Assembly (NCBI RefSeq): GCF_014764405.1
Contig: NZ_CP061725.1
Location: forward strand, 1,302,001 to 1,366,000
From: Micromonospora craniellae
GTDB taxonomy: Bacteria > Actinomycetota > Actinomycetes > Mycobacteriales > Micromonosporaceae
Direction of reading: 5' to 3'
Length of the DNA stretch: 64,000 nt
Shown here: positions 50,315 to 58,675 of the stretch, in pieces
How positions within the stretch are numbered: the stretch's first letter is position 1
Layout of the letters: every line of letters starts with the position of its first letter
Program-made: the position numbers and the translations under genes
Notes under the pieces: model-generated
What the model was told of the DNA's origin: nothing
The model's input: the letters and a program-made list of their open reading frames with translations, nothing else
Database searches by the model: none

Positions 50315-51494
50315 GCCCCGAGCAGCGGGCAGCCTGCTGGTGGACAACATCGGGGAGCTGGTCACCAACGAGGCGGGCGAGGCCGGGCCGTTGGGCATCC
50401 GTCGGCGGGCCGCGCTGCTGATCGAGGAGGGCGAGGTGGTCTGGGTCGGTCCGGCCGCCGACGCGCCGGCCGCGGACCGGCGGATCGACGCCGACGGCGC
50501 TGCGGTGCTGCCCGGGTTCGTGGACAGTCACGCGCACCTGGTCTTCGCCGGGGACCGGGCAGCGGAGTTCGCGGCCCGGATGGCCGGACAGCCGTACACC
50601 GGAGGGGGGATCCGGACCACGGTCGGCACCACCCGCTCGGCCACCGACGGGCAACTCCGCGCCACCGTGCGCCGACTGCACGACGAGGCGTCGCGGCAGG
50701 GCACCACCACGATCGAGATCAAGAGTGGGTACGGCCTCACCGTCGCCGACGAGGCCCGCTCGCTGCGGATCGCCGCCGAGGTGACCGAGGAGACCACGTT
50801 CCTCGGCGCGCACGTGGTGCCGACCGAGTACGCCGACCGGCCCGACGAGTACGTGGGGCTGGTCTGCGGGCCGATGCTGGCCGCCGCCGCGCCGTACGCC
50901 CGCTGGATCGACGTGTTCTGTGAGCGGGGCGCGTTCGACGCCGATCACGCACGGGCGATCCTGACCTGCGGGCAGGCGTCCGGTCTGGGGGTGCGGGTGC
51001 ACGCCAACCAGCTCGGCCCCGGCCCGGGGGTACGCCTGGGGGTGGAGCTCGGCGCGGCCAGTGTGGACCACTGCACGCACCTGGACGACGCCGACGTCGA
51101 CGCGCTGGCCGCCACGGACGGCGGTACCGTCGCCACCCTGCTGCCCGGCGCCGAGTTCTCCACCCGGTCGCCGTATCCCGACGCGCGTCGGCTGCTCGAC
51201 GCCGGTGTCACCGTCGCCCTGGCCACCGACTGCAACCCCGGTTCGTCGTACACGTCGTCGATGCCGTTCTGCGTCGCGCTGGCCGTACGCGAGATGCGGA
51301 TGACCTCGGCGGAGGCGGTATGGGCGGCCACCGCGGGCGGCGCGCGGGCGTTGCGCCGTACCGACGTCGGGGTGCTGCGGCCCGGTGCCCGGGCCGACCT
51401 GATCATCCTCGACGCCCCGTCCCACCTGCACCTGGCCTACCGGCCGGGGGTTCCCCTGATCCGCCGGGTCCTGCGCAACGGAGTGCCACGATGA
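50304..51494 (+). CDS. hutI: Imidazolonepropionase
   Basis: A 396-residue amidohydrolase that opens imidazolonepropionate to formiminoglutamate. PGFVDSHAHLVFAGDRAAEF gives the HxH zinc ligands and substrate Arg. EIKSGYGLTVADEARSLRI, HVVPTEYADRPDEYV, HANQLGPGPG and ALATDCNPGSSYTSSMPFC are characteristic. The start is GTG 50304 with GGGGAGGGA eight bases upstream; it overlaps hutF. The stop overlaps hutH (ATGA). Confidence 0.97.
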   Translation: MPSEPRAAGSLLVDNIGELVTNEAGEAGPLGIRRRAALLIEEGEVVWVGPAADAPAADRRIDADGAAVLPGFVDSHAHLVFAGDRAAEFAARMAGQPYTGGGIRTTVGTTRSATDGQLRATVRRLHDEASRQGTTTIEIKSGYGLTVADEARSLRIAAEVTEETTFLGAHVVPTEYADRPDEYVGLVCGPMLAAAAPYARWIDVFCERGAFDADHARAILTCGQASGLGVRVHANQLGPGPGVRLGVELGAASVDHCTHLDDADVDALAATDGGTVATLLPGAEFSTRSPYPDARRLLDAGVTVALATDCNPGSSYTSSMPFCVALAVREMRMTSAEAVWAATAGGARALRRTDVGVLRPGARADLIILDAPSHLHLAYRPGVPLIRRVLRNGVPR

Positions 51495-53026
51495 CCGTCA
51501 CCATCGAACCCACCGGGGTCGCCCCCGCCGACGTGCTCGCCGTGGCGCGCGGTGCCGCCAAGGTCGTCCTCGCCCCGACCACGGTGGCCGCGATGACCGC
51601 CAGTCGATCCATCGTGGACGGCATTGAGGCCGCCGGCCGTCCGGTGTACGGCGTCTCCACCGGCTTCGGCGCGCTCGCCAACACGTTCGTCGCTCCCGAG
51701 CGGCGTGCCGAACTCCAGCACGCGCTGATCCGCTCGCACGCGGCAGGGGTGGGCGCGGCGATGCCCCGCGAGGTGGTGCGGGCGATGATGCTGCTGCGGG
51801 TCCGGTCGCTGGCGCTGGGCCACTCCGGGGTACGGCCGCTGGTCGCCGAGGCCCTGGTCGACCTGCTCAACCACGACGTGACGCCGTGGGTGCCGGAGCA
51901 CGGCTCGCTGGGCGCGTCCGGCGACCTGGCGCCGTTGGCGCACTGCGCGCTGGTGCTGCTCGGCGAGGGCTGGGTGCTCGGCCCGGCCGGTGAGCGGCGG
52001 CCCGCCGCCGACGCGCTGCGCGAGGCCGGTCTCGCTCCGGTGGAGCTGGCCGCCAAGGAGGGCCTGGCGCTGATCAACGGCACCGACGGCATGCTCGGCA
52101 TGCTGCTGCTGGCCGTCCACGACGCCGCGCACCTGTTCACCATGGCCGACGTGACCGCCGCCCTGGCGATCGAGGCGATGCTCGGCTCGGAGCGGCCGTT
52201 CCGGCCCGAGCTGCACGCCATCCGCCCGCATCCCGGGCAGGGGGTCTCGGCAGCGAACATCCACCGGCTGTTGCAGGACTCGGCGGTGATGGACTCGCAC
52301 CGCGACGACCTGGCCCACGCGGTGCAGGACGCCTACTCGATGCGCTGCGCGCCACAGGTCGCCGGGGCGGCCCGGGACACCCTGGACTTCGTCCGTACGG
52401 TCGCCGGCCGGGAACTGGTGTCCGTGGTGGACAACCCGGTGGTGCTGCCGGACGGGCGGGTCGAGTCGACCGGGAACTTCCACGGCGCGCCGCTGGGCTT
52501 CGCGGCGGACTACCTGGCCATCGCCGCCGCCGAGGTGGGCGCGATCGCCGAACGTCGGGTGGACCGGCTGCTCGACGTGACCCGCTCCCGGGACCTGCCC
52601 GCCTTCCTCTCCCCCGACGCGGGGGTCAACTCCGGGCTGATGATCGCCCAGTACACCGCAGCCGGGATCGTGGCGGAGAACCGGCGGCTGGCCGCACCCG
52701 CCTCAGTGGACTCGCTGCCCACCAGCGGCATGCAGGAGGACCACGTCTCGATGGGCTGGGCGGCCACCAAGAAGCTGCGTACCGTCCTGGAGAACCTGAC
52801 CAGCCTGCTCGCGGTGGAGCTGCTCGCCGCCGTACGCGGACTCCAGCTCCGGGCCCCGCTGACGCCGTCCCCGGCCGGACGGGCGGCGATCGCCGCCCTC
52901 GGCTCCGTCGCCGGACGGCCCGGCCCGGACGTCTTCCTCGCACCCCTGATGGAGGCGGCCCGGGCCGTGGTGTCCAGCCCCGAGCTGCGCACCACCATCG
53001 AGGCCGAGATCGGTCCCCTGCCCTGA
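51491..53026 (+). CDS. hutH: Histidine ammonia-lyase
   Basis: A 511-residue lyase that removes ammonia from histidine to give urocanate, the first step of the pathway. The self-forming MIO group comes from Ala-Ser-Gly in GSLGASGDLAPLAHCALVLL (about residue 140). Tyr of VYGVSTGFGALANTF and the QDAYSMRCAPQV block are catalytic regions. It is the last gene of the hut operon although it acts first, and is followed by a hairpin. Confidence 0.97.
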   Translation: MTVTIEPTGVAPADVLAVARGAAKVVLAPTTVAAMTASRSIVDGIEAAGRPVYGVSTGFGALANTFVAPERRAELQHALIRSHAAGVGAAMPREVVRAMMLLRVRSLALGHSGVRPLVAEALVDLLNHDVTPWVPEHGSLGASGDLAPLAHCALVLLGEGWVLGPAGERRPAADALREAGLAPVELAAKEGLALINGTDGMLGMLLLAVHDAAHLFTMADVTAALAIEAMLGSERPFRPELHAIRPHPGQGVSAANIHRLLQDSAVMDSHRDDLAHAVQDAYSMRCAPQVAGAARDTLDFVRTVAGRELVSVVDNPVVLPDGRVESTGNFHGAPLGFAADYLAIAAAEVGAIAERRVDRLLDVTRSRDLPAFLSPDAGVNSGLMIAQYTAAGIVAENRRLAAPASVDSLPTSGMQEDHVSMGWAATKKLRTVLENLTSLLAVELLAAVRGLQLRAPLTPSPAGRAAIAALGSVAGRPGPDVFLAPLMEAARAVVSSPELRTTIEAEIGPLP

Positions 53027-53062
53027 CGCGGCGGCCGACCTGAGCAGCGCAGGCGGCTCGCG

Positions 53063-53110
53063 GATCTTGGTGCGTTGGCGCCCCTCGGGGGGTCGGTTCG
53101 TACCAAGATC
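53063..53110 (+). terminator. Hairpin after hutH
   Basis: GATCTTGGT at 53063-53071 pairs perfectly with ACCAAGATC at 53102-53110 across a GC-rich loop that contains its own GCGCCCC...GGGG pairing. It lies between the convergent hut operon and rdgB. Confidence 0.6.
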
Positions 53111-53168
53111 GGCGGCTATCCGCTGTTCGGGGACAGACTGCGGGTCGATCGGGCGATCCCGGGGTGGG

Positions 53169-53786
53169 TCAGGGGGCGGTGGGGAGCACCTTGGCGATCA
53201 GGGTGGCGAGTTCGCGGAGGGCCTTGCCCCGGTGGCTGACGGCGTCCTTCTCCTGCGGAGTCAGCTCGGCGTTCGTGCCGTCCTGGCCGTCACCCAGGAA
53301 GATCGGGTCGTAGCCGAAACCGCCCTCACCGCGAGGGCCACGCAACAGTCGGCCCGCCTGGCGGCCGTCCACCAGGTGCTCCTTGCCACCGGGCAACACC
53401 AGCGCGACGGTGCAGACGAAGGACGCGCCCCGGTGCTCGTCCGGCACGTCGGCGACCTGGTCCAGCACGAGCTGGAGGTTCGCCTGGTCGTCACCGTGCC
53501 GGCCGGCCCAGCGGGCGCTGAACACGCCCGGCATGCCGTTGAGCGCGTCCACCGCCAGCCCGGAGTCGTCGGCGATGGTGGGCAGGCCGGTACGCCGGAA
53601 GCCCTCACGCGCCTTGATCAGCGCGTTCTCGCCAAAGGTCAGCCCGGTCTCCGGCAGTTCCGGGTACGCCTCGACGTCGTCGAGCCCGAGCAGCGCGACC
53701 CGGTGCGCGCCGAGCGCCCCGTCCAGGATCCGTTGCAGCTCGATGAGCTTCTTACGGTTCCGAGTGGCGAGCAGAACCTTGTTCAT
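53169..53786 (-). CDS. rdgB: RdgB/HAM1 non-canonical purine NTP pyrophosphatase
   Basis: A 205-residue house-cleaning enzyme that hydrolyses dITP, XTP and similar nucleotides to monophosphates. MNKVLLATRNRKKLIELQRI is the substrate-binding start, ETGLTFGENALIKA carries the catalytic Glu, and TIADDSGLAVDALNG, GGFGYDPIFL and VSHRGKAL are family motifs. It is downstream of rph in the same direction, as in mycobacteria. Confidence 0.96.
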   Translation of the reverse strand: MNKVLLATRNRKKLIELQRILDGALGAHRVALLGLDDVEAYPELPETGLTFGENALIKAREGFRRTGLPTIADDSGLAVDALNGMPGVFSARWAGRHGDDQANLQLVLDQVADVPDEHRGASFVCTVALVLPGGKEHLVDGRQAGRLLRGPRGEGGFGYDPIFLGDGQDGTNAELTPQEKDAVSHRGKALRELATLIAKVLPTAP

Positions 53787-53791
53787 AGGGC

Positions 53792-53843
53792 TACCTCTCG
53801 TTCGCTCGCGCTCACCGGGTTACTTCTCGTTCGTTCGCGCTCT
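53792..53843. repeat. Direct repeat between rph and rdgB
   Basis: Two 23-base copies (TACCTCTCGTTCGCTCGCGCT... at 53792 and TACTTCTCGTTCGTTCGCGC... at 53821) differ at two or three positions. They almost fill the rph-rdgB gap. On the minus strand they read as GAGCGCGAACGAACGAGA units, like the intergenic repeat near 47653. Confidence 0.7.
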
Positions 53844-54569
53844 TCACCGCAGGGCCTTGCGCTGGGCCTCGGCCAGGTCGAGACAACCGGCCACGCCCAG
53901 GTCGAGCAACGCGTCCAACTGCTCGCGGGCGAAGACGCCGGCCTCACCGGTGCCCTGCACCTCGACGAAGTCACCGGTGCCGGTGCAGACCACGTTCATG
54001 TCGACCTCGGCGGCCACGTCCTCGTCATAGCACAGGTCCAGGCGCGGCTCGCCGGACACCACACCGACGCTCACCGCCGCCACCGACCGGTGCATCACCT
54101 TCTCCGGCTTGCCAGCCAGCGCCTTGCGGTCGGCGAGCCAGCTCACCGCATCGTGCAGTGCCACGTACGCGCCGGTGATCGCGGCGGTCCGGGTGCCGCC
54201 GTCGGCCTGGAGAACGTCGCAGTCGAGCACGATCGAGTTCTCGCCGAGGGCCTTGAGGTCGATGGCCGCGCGCAGGCTCCGGCCGATCAGCCGGGAGATC
54301 TCGTGGGTGCGCCCGCCGACCCGGCCCTTGACGCTCTCCCGGTCGGAGCGGGTGTTGGTGGCGCGGGGCAGCATCGCGTACTCGGCGGTGACCCAGCCCA
54401 GACCGGAGCCCCGGCGCCAACGGGGCACGCCTTCGGTGACGCTCGCCGTGCAGAGCACCCGGGTCGCGCCGAACTCCACCAACACGGAGCCTTCCGGGTG
54501 GCTGCTCCAGCCACGGGTCAGGGTCACCGGTCGGAGTCGGTCGGGCTCCCGCCCGTCAGGTCGCGCCAT
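53844..54569 (-). CDS. rph: Ribonuclease PH
   Basis: A 241-residue phosphorolytic 3'-5' exoribonuclease that trims tRNA 3' ends. The start MARPDGREPDRLRPVTLTRG has the conserved RPDGR. RSDRESVKGRVGGRTHEISR and IGRSLRAAIDL are in the active site, and ENSIVLDCDVLQADGGTRTA holds the phosphate and metal site. Length is typical (about 240). It is upstream of rdgB. Confidence 0.97.
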   Translation of the reverse strand: MARPDGREPDRLRPVTLTRGWSSHPEGSVLVEFGATRVLCTASVTEGVPRWRRGSGLGWVTAEYAMLPRATNTRSDRESVKGRVGGRTHEISRLIGRSLRAAIDLKALGENSIVLDCDVLQADGGTRTAAITGAYVALHDAVSWLADRKALAGKPEKVMHRSVAAVSVGVVSGEPRLDLCYDEDVAAEVDMNVVCTGTGDFVEVQGTGEAGVFAREQLDALLDLGVAGCLDLAEAQRKALR

Positions 54570-54625
54570 GCCTGCACCCTATGCGGTGCCTTGATCGGAC
54601 CGTCCCCGGGTGCCGTCGGGGCGAC

Positions 54626-54952
54626 TCAGTCGTGCCCACCGACGCCCAGGGTCACCTCGACGCGCCCGTCGACGGACCGGTTTCCCGGAACGTTCAGGAC
54701 GGTCGCGGTCATCTCGAAGCCGTCCCGGGTCCACCTGTGCACCAGACAGGACGGGGCGCCCGGATCGGCGAGGCACTCCCGCATCCGGTCCACGGTGATC
54801 CGCAGGCCGGCGTTGCTGAGGAACGCCTGCACACTCTGGGCCACGTCCACCGGGCACGCGCCGCGCCGGCAGTCGAGCCGGTAGCTCGCGCCGACACCGA
54901 TCACGAGACCCACCACCAGACCGGTGCGGGACCGCTTGCGCGGTGCCGGCAC
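54626..54952 (-). CDS. Membrane-anchored hypothetical protein, possibly frameshifted at its 5' end
   Basis: A 108-residue protein from GTG 54952: basic start, one membrane helix (TGLVVGLVIGVG, about residues 10-21), then an outer domain with four Cys (DCRRGACPVD, RECLADPGAPSCL). The Cys pattern suggests two disulfides. The same frame continues upstream as a Pro-rich stretch without a start. The overlapping frame 54901-55143 begins MSDPSAEPPEPRPDDRPAPP, a typical Pro-rich N-terminus. One inserted base in the GGCCC/CCGG run near 55058-55068 would fuse them into one protein of about 172 residues. This could be a real frameshift or a sequence error. Function unknown. Confidence 0.55.
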   Translation of the reverse strand: MPAPRKRSRTGLVVGLVIGVGASYRLDCRRGACPVDVAQSVQAFLSNAGLRITVDRMRECLADPGAPSCLVHRWTRDGFEMTATVLNVPGNRSVDGRVEVTLGVGGHD

Positions 54953-55197
54953 GGGCGGAAACGGCCCCGGACGCGGTGGGTGGCCGCCCCCGGCGGCGTG
55001 CGGCCCGGGTGGCGGCGACCAGGCTTGCGGCGCAGGCGGTCCGAACGTCGTGGGTACGGCCCGGCCGGCGGCTGGCCCGACGGCGGAGGTGCCGGCCGGT
55101 CGTCGGGACGCGGCTCGGGTGGTTCGGCTGAGGGGTCGCTCACCCGCGCGATCCTAGAGTCTGATCAAGAACCCCGCTGCCCGCTCCCGGCGGCGCC

Positions 55198-55944
55198 TCA
55201 GATGTCGTAGCTGGCGCCCGGCCGCACCACTTCCAGCGGACCCGTGTACGCGGACGCCGCCGACGTCACGGTGTGCGCCTCACTGCCCCAGGCGGCCACC
55301 AGATGAGTCAGCAGCAGTCGCCCCACGTTGGCCTTGGCCGCCGCCTCGCCCGCCTCCCGGCCGGTGAGGTGCAGGTCGGGCGGATTGTCCACGCCGTCGA
55401 GATAGCTCGCCTCGCAGAGGAAGGCGTCGGCGTTCTGGGCCAGCCGCAGCAACGCCTCGCAGGGGGCGGTGTCCGAGGAGTAGCAGAGCGTCCGGCCGTC
55501 GTGCTCCAGCCGCACGCCGTACGTCTCCACCGGATGCAGCACCCGGTCGACGGTGACGGTGAACGGGCCGATCGGGAAGGTGCCGGGTTGCAACGCGTAG
55601 AACTGGTACACGTCCTCGACCGTGCTGTCCTCCTGCCCGTACGCGGCGGCGAGCCGGTCCGGGGCACCGGCCGGGGCGTACACCGGCAGCGGCGGGTACG
55701 GGCCGTCCGGGGCGTACCGCCGGACCACCACGTACGACGCGGCGTCGAGGATGTGGTCGCAGTGCAGGTGGGTCAGGAGGATGGCGTCCGGGGCGTGCAG
55801 CCCGGCGTAGCGCTGGAGGGTGGACAGCGAGCCCGAGCCGAAGTCCACCAGGAGCCGGAAGTCCTCGGCCTCAACCAGATAGGCCGAGCAGGGGGACTCG
55901 GGTCCGGGGAAGCTGCCCGCGCAGCCCAGGACGGTCAGTCGCAT
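55198..55944 (-). CDS. MBL-fold hydrolase, Rv1339-like (cAMP phosphodiesterase type)
   Basis: A 248-residue metallo-beta-lactamase-fold protein. MRLTVLGCAGSFPGPESPCS opens the fold, LLTHLHCDHILD (about residue 62) is the HxHxDH metal motif, and CYSSDTAPCEALL and LLLTHLVAAWG give later ligands. In the same gene neighbourhood M. tuberculosis has Rv1339, reported as an atypical cAMP phosphodiesterase; an RNase Z-like nuclease is another possibility. It lies between cysM and rph as in mycobacteria, but without murI and the rhomboid gene. Confidence 0.88.
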   Translation of the reverse strand: MRLTVLGCAGSFPGPESPCSAYLVEAEDFRLLVDFGSGSLSTLQRYAGLHAPDAILLTHLHCDHILDAASYVVVRRYAPDGPYPPLPVYAPAGAPDRLAAAYGQEDSTVEDVYQFYALQPGTFPIGPFTVTVDRVLHPVETYGVRLEHDGRTLCYSSDTAPCEALLRLAQNADAFLCEASYLDGVDNPPDLHLTGREAGEAAAKANVGRLLLTHLVAAWGSEAHTVTSAASAYTGPLEVVRPGASYDI

Positions 55945-56153
55945 CGAGTTGTCTCGCTGTCACGATAGGTAGCGATCGAGCCGGTCGCCGCTCCGGAGAT
56001 GATCAATACCGACGCGTACGCCACGCTGCGCAGCCTACGCCCGCCCACCTGGGGGCAAGAATGATCCGCTGGAAGATGTCACCAACGTGACACCCGTTCC
56101 GCCCATCCGATCGAGCCCGGGTTACCGGACCGGCCGACCCGGGTCGGCCGACG

Positions 56154-56192
56154 CGACGAGGGCCACCGACACACCGTCGATGACCCTCGTCG
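56154..56192 (-). terminator. Hairpin after cysM
   Basis: CGACGAGGG (56154-56162) pairs with CCCTCGTCG (56184-56192). It lies 20 bases beyond the cysM stop on the minus strand. Confidence 0.7.
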
Positions 56193-56211
56193 ATGCCGCG
56201 AGCCTCGCGGC

Positions 56212-57177
56212 TCAGGCCCAGAGCTGCCCCTCCAGGGCGTCCTCCGCGTCGGCGAGCGTGCCACCATACGCCCCGGTGCTGAGGTACTTCCAGCCGCCGT
56301 CGCTGACCACGAACGCCACGTCGGCACGGCGGCCGTCCCGCACCGCCTCGTGCGCCATGGCCAGGGCGGCGTGCAGCACCGCCCCGGTGGAGAAACCGAC
56401 GAAGAGGCCCTCCACCTCCACCAACTGCCGGGTCCGCAGCACCGCGTCGCGGGTGCCGACGGAGAACCGGCGGTTGAGCACGGTCGCGTCGTAGAGCTCC
56501 GGGACGTACCCCTCGTCGATGTTGCGCAGACCGTAGACCAGTTCGCCGTAGCGCGGCTCGGCCGCGACGATCTGGATGCCCTCGACCTTCTCGCGCAGGT
56601 AGCGCCCGGTCCCCATCAACGTGCCGGTGGTGCCCAGCCCGGCCACGAAGTGGGTGATCGTGGGCAGGTCGTGCAGCAGCTCGGGGCCGGTCGTCTCGTA
56701 GTGCGCCCGGGCGTTCGCCTCGTTGCCGTACTGGAACAGCATGACCCAGTCCGGGTGCTCGGCGGCGATCTGCTTCGCGGTGGCCACCGCCTGGTTGGAG
56801 CCGCCGGCCGCCGGCGAGAAGATGATCTCCGCGCCGTACATCCGGAGCAGCTGCACCCGCTCGGTGGAGACGTTCTCCGGCATCACACAGACCAGCCGGT
56901 AGCCGCGCAGCTTCGCCACCATGGCCAGCGAGATGCCGGTGTTCCCGCTGGTCGGCTCAAGGATCGTGTCGCCGGGCCGGAGCCGGCCGGACTCCTCGGC
57001 GGCCCGCACCATGAACAGCGCGGCCCGGTCCTTGACGCTGCCGGTCGGGTTGCGGTCCTCGAGCTTGGCCCACAGCCGCACCGGCGGCACCCCGTCGGGC
57101 ACCGTCGGCGACAGTCGGGGCAGCCCCACCAGGGGCGTACCACCACAGGCGTCCAGCAGGCTGTCGTACCGCGTCAT
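56212..57177 (-). CDS. cysM: CysO-dependent cysteine synthase CysM
   Basis: A 321-residue PLP enzyme that adds CysO-thiocarboxylate sulfur to O-phosphoserine. Lys in RNPTGSVKDRAALF forms the Schiff base, EPTSGNTGISLAM binds the substrate, and GLGTTGTLMGTGRYL holds the PLP phosphate. The late SVGTRDAVLRTRQLVEVEGL agrees with the mycobacterial CysM type. ATG 57177 (MTRYDSLLDACGG) is chosen over the longer frame since homology starts there. It lies 10 bases after cysO in the clpS-DUF2017-mec-cysO-cysM order. Confidence 0.95.
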   Translation of the reverse strand: MTRYDSLLDACGGTPLVGLPRLSPTVPDGVPPVRLWAKLEDRNPTGSVKDRAALFMVRAAEESGRLRPGDTILEPTSGNTGISLAMVAKLRGYRLVCVMPENVSTERVQLLRMYGAEIIFSPAAGGSNQAVATAKQIAAEHPDWVMLFQYGNEANARAHYETTGPELLHDLPTITHFVAGLGTTGTLMGTGRYLREKVEGIQIVAAEPRYGELVYGLRNIDEGYVPELYDATVLNRRFSVGTRDAVLRTRQLVEVEGLFVGFSTGAVLHAALAMAHEAVRDGRRADVAFVVSDGGWKYLSTGAYGGTLADAEDALEGQLWA

Positions 57178-57187
57178 CGCGGCCGCC

Positions 57188-57562
57188 TCAGCTCGCGGCG
57201 ACGGACGCGCGACGCCCGGCGACGGACGCGCTGCGCCCGGCGACGACGCTGTGCTGACTGATCGCCGCAGCTGCGGCGAAGCCGAACGCGCCACCGGCCA
57301 CCGCGGGCAGGATGGTGACGCTGTCGCCGTCGTTCAGCTTGGCGTCCAGCGCGCCCAGGAAGCGCACGTCCTCGTCGTTGACGTAGACGTTGACGAAACG
57401 GTGCAGCGCGCCGGCCTCGGTGACCAGCCGGCCCCGCAGCCCGGCGTGCCGGGAGTCCAGGTCGGTGAGCAGGTCGTCCAGCGTGTCACCGCTGCCCTCG
57501 ACGACCTTCGCGCCGCCGGTGTAGCTGCGCAGGATGGTGGGGATGCGAACCTCGATGGCCAT
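57188..57562 (-). CDS. cysO: Sulfur carrier protein CysO with an unusual C-terminal extension
   Basis: A ubiquitin-like (ThiS/MoaD) protein that carries sulfur as a C-terminal thiocarboxylate for CysM. MAIEVRIPTILRSYTGGAKV and NVYVNDEDVRFL are CysO hallmarks. The expected terminus TILPAVAGG comes at about residue 91, but the frame runs on for 33 more residues: an Ala-rich piece (AFGFAAAAAISQ), then a repeat VAGRSAS/VAGRRAS. In M. tuberculosis the protein ends at Gly-Gly. The extension would have to be cut, for example by the neighbouring JAMM protease, before activation. Confidence 0.93.
   Translation of the reverse strand: MAIEVRIPTILRSYTGGAKVVEGSGDTLDDLLTDLDSRHAGLRGRLVTEAGALHRFVNVYVNDEDVRFLGALDAKLNDGDSVTILPAVAGGAFGFAAAAAISQHSVVAGRSASVAGRRASVAAS
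57195..57257. repeat. 21-bp tandem repeat in the 3' end of cysO
   Basis: Units at 57195-57215 and 57216-57236 are nearly identical, with a partial third at 57237-57257 (core CGGCGACGGACGCGC). They keep the frame and encode seven-residue repeats (VAGRSAS, VAGRRAS) in the CysO extension. Confidence 0.8.
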
Positions 57563-57625
57563 GTGTCGTACTCCTCGATCGGGTGTGCTCGGTGACGGAA
57601 AGGGGTGTGCGGGGGCTGAAGGAGA

Positions 57626-58114
57626 TCAGCGGCCCGAACACTCGTAGTCGACCGTCGCCGGGCTCTGCCCGAACATGTACGACTGCACGGCGTGTGGATC
57701 CACCCCGGCGTCGAGGATCCGCACCGGCTCCTCGGTGACCACCCCGTCCACGATGCGGAAGGAACGGATCTCCTCCGTGTCGGGTTCGCGGGTGGAGACG
57801 AGCAGGTAGTGCGCGCCGGGCTCACCGGCGAAGGAGATGTCCGTCCGCGAGGGGTACGCCTCGGTGGCGGTGTGCGAGTGGTAGATCACGACCGGTTCCT
57901 CGTCGCGGTCGTCCATCTCGCGCCACACCCGCAGGTGCTCCATCGAGTCGAACTCGTAGAACGTCATCGAGCGGGCGGCGTTCTCCATGGGGATGTGCCG
58001 GGTCGGGGTGTCGGTGCCGACCGGGCCGGCGACCACGCCGCAGGCCTCGTCGGGGTGGTCCCGACGGGCGTGGGCGACGATCGCGTCGACGATCGACCGG
58101 TCGATGCTCAGCAC
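57626..58114 (-). CDS. mec: Mec-type JAMM metalloprotease (CysO-cysteine peptidase)
   Basis: A 162-residue zinc peptidase that releases cysteine from the CysO-Cys adduct. The JAMM motif is complete: an upstream Glu (DEACGVVAG) and VIYHSHTATEAYPSRTDI with H-x-H, Ser and Asp. GTG 58114 (MLSIDRSIVDAIV) fits the family start. It lies 63 bases upstream of cysO in the same direction. Because CysO here has a tail past Gly-Gly, this protease may also cut that tail. Confidence 0.94.
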   Translation of the reverse strand: MLSIDRSIVDAIVAHARRDHPDEACGVVAGPVGTDTPTRHIPMENAARSMTFYEFDSMEHLRVWREMDDRDEEPVVIYHSHTATEAYPSRTDISFAGEPGAHYLLVSTREPDTEEIRSFRIVDGVVTEEPVRILDAGVDPHAVQSYMFGQSPATVDYECSGR

Positions 58115-58168
58115 GCCGCCCAGACTAGCGCCCGGCGGCCCACGACCGCGAGGTCGTGCCGGTCACAG

Positions 58169-58675
58169 TCACTCGATCAAGGCGTTGAGCAGGGACTCCT
58201 GGAGATAACCGAGATACGCGTAGACCGAAAGCTGGAACACCCGACTGGAGGACGGATCCTCGGCGACCGCATCGTCCAGTTCCGCACCCAGGTCGGTGCC
58301 GTCCTTGACCTCCAGCCGTACGCCCATCGCCAGCCGGGCGTCGTTCAGCGCCCGCAGCCACGCCTCGGCCGCCTCGGCGTCCAGGCGCACCTCCCCGGCG
58401 CCGTCACCGTCGTCGGGGAGCGCGGCCAGGATCGCACCGGCTTGATCGATCTTGGCGGTCTTGAGGTCGCCCTCGGTGTAGCGGCGGAACTCCGCCGTCC
58501 CCGCCGCGTCGTCCGGATAGACCTCGGGAAAGAGTCGGCACACCACCGGGTCGGAGTGGTCGAAGCCGTCGGTCAGCAGCCCGACCACCTCGGAGGCGAC
58601 CTTGCGCAGAACACGCACCTCGTCGACGGCGAACGTGGCGACATACCGGTCACCCCGGCGGCGGAACATGCTCAC
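58169..58675 (-). CDS. DUF2017-family protein
   Basis: A roughly 168-residue cytosolic protein of the actinobacterial DUF2017 family (Rv1332-like), role unknown. It is helical and acidic, with blocks MFRRRGDRYVATFAVDEVRV, VCRLFPEVYPDDAAGTAEFR and LSVYAYLGYLQESLLNALIE at the end. The GTG 58675 overlaps the clpS stop (GTGA), so it is co-translated with the ClpS adaptor. Conservation of this pair suggests a function linked to Clp proteolysis (inference). Confidence 0.9.
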   Translation of the reverse strand: MSMFRRRGDRYVATFAVDEVRVLRKVASEVVGLLTDGFDHSDPVVCRLFPEVYPDDAAGTAEFRRYTEGDLKTAKIDQAGAILAALPDDGDGAGEVRLDAEAAEAWLRALNDARLAMGVRLEVKDGTDLGAELDDAVAEDPSSSRVFQLSVYAYLGYLQESLLNALIE

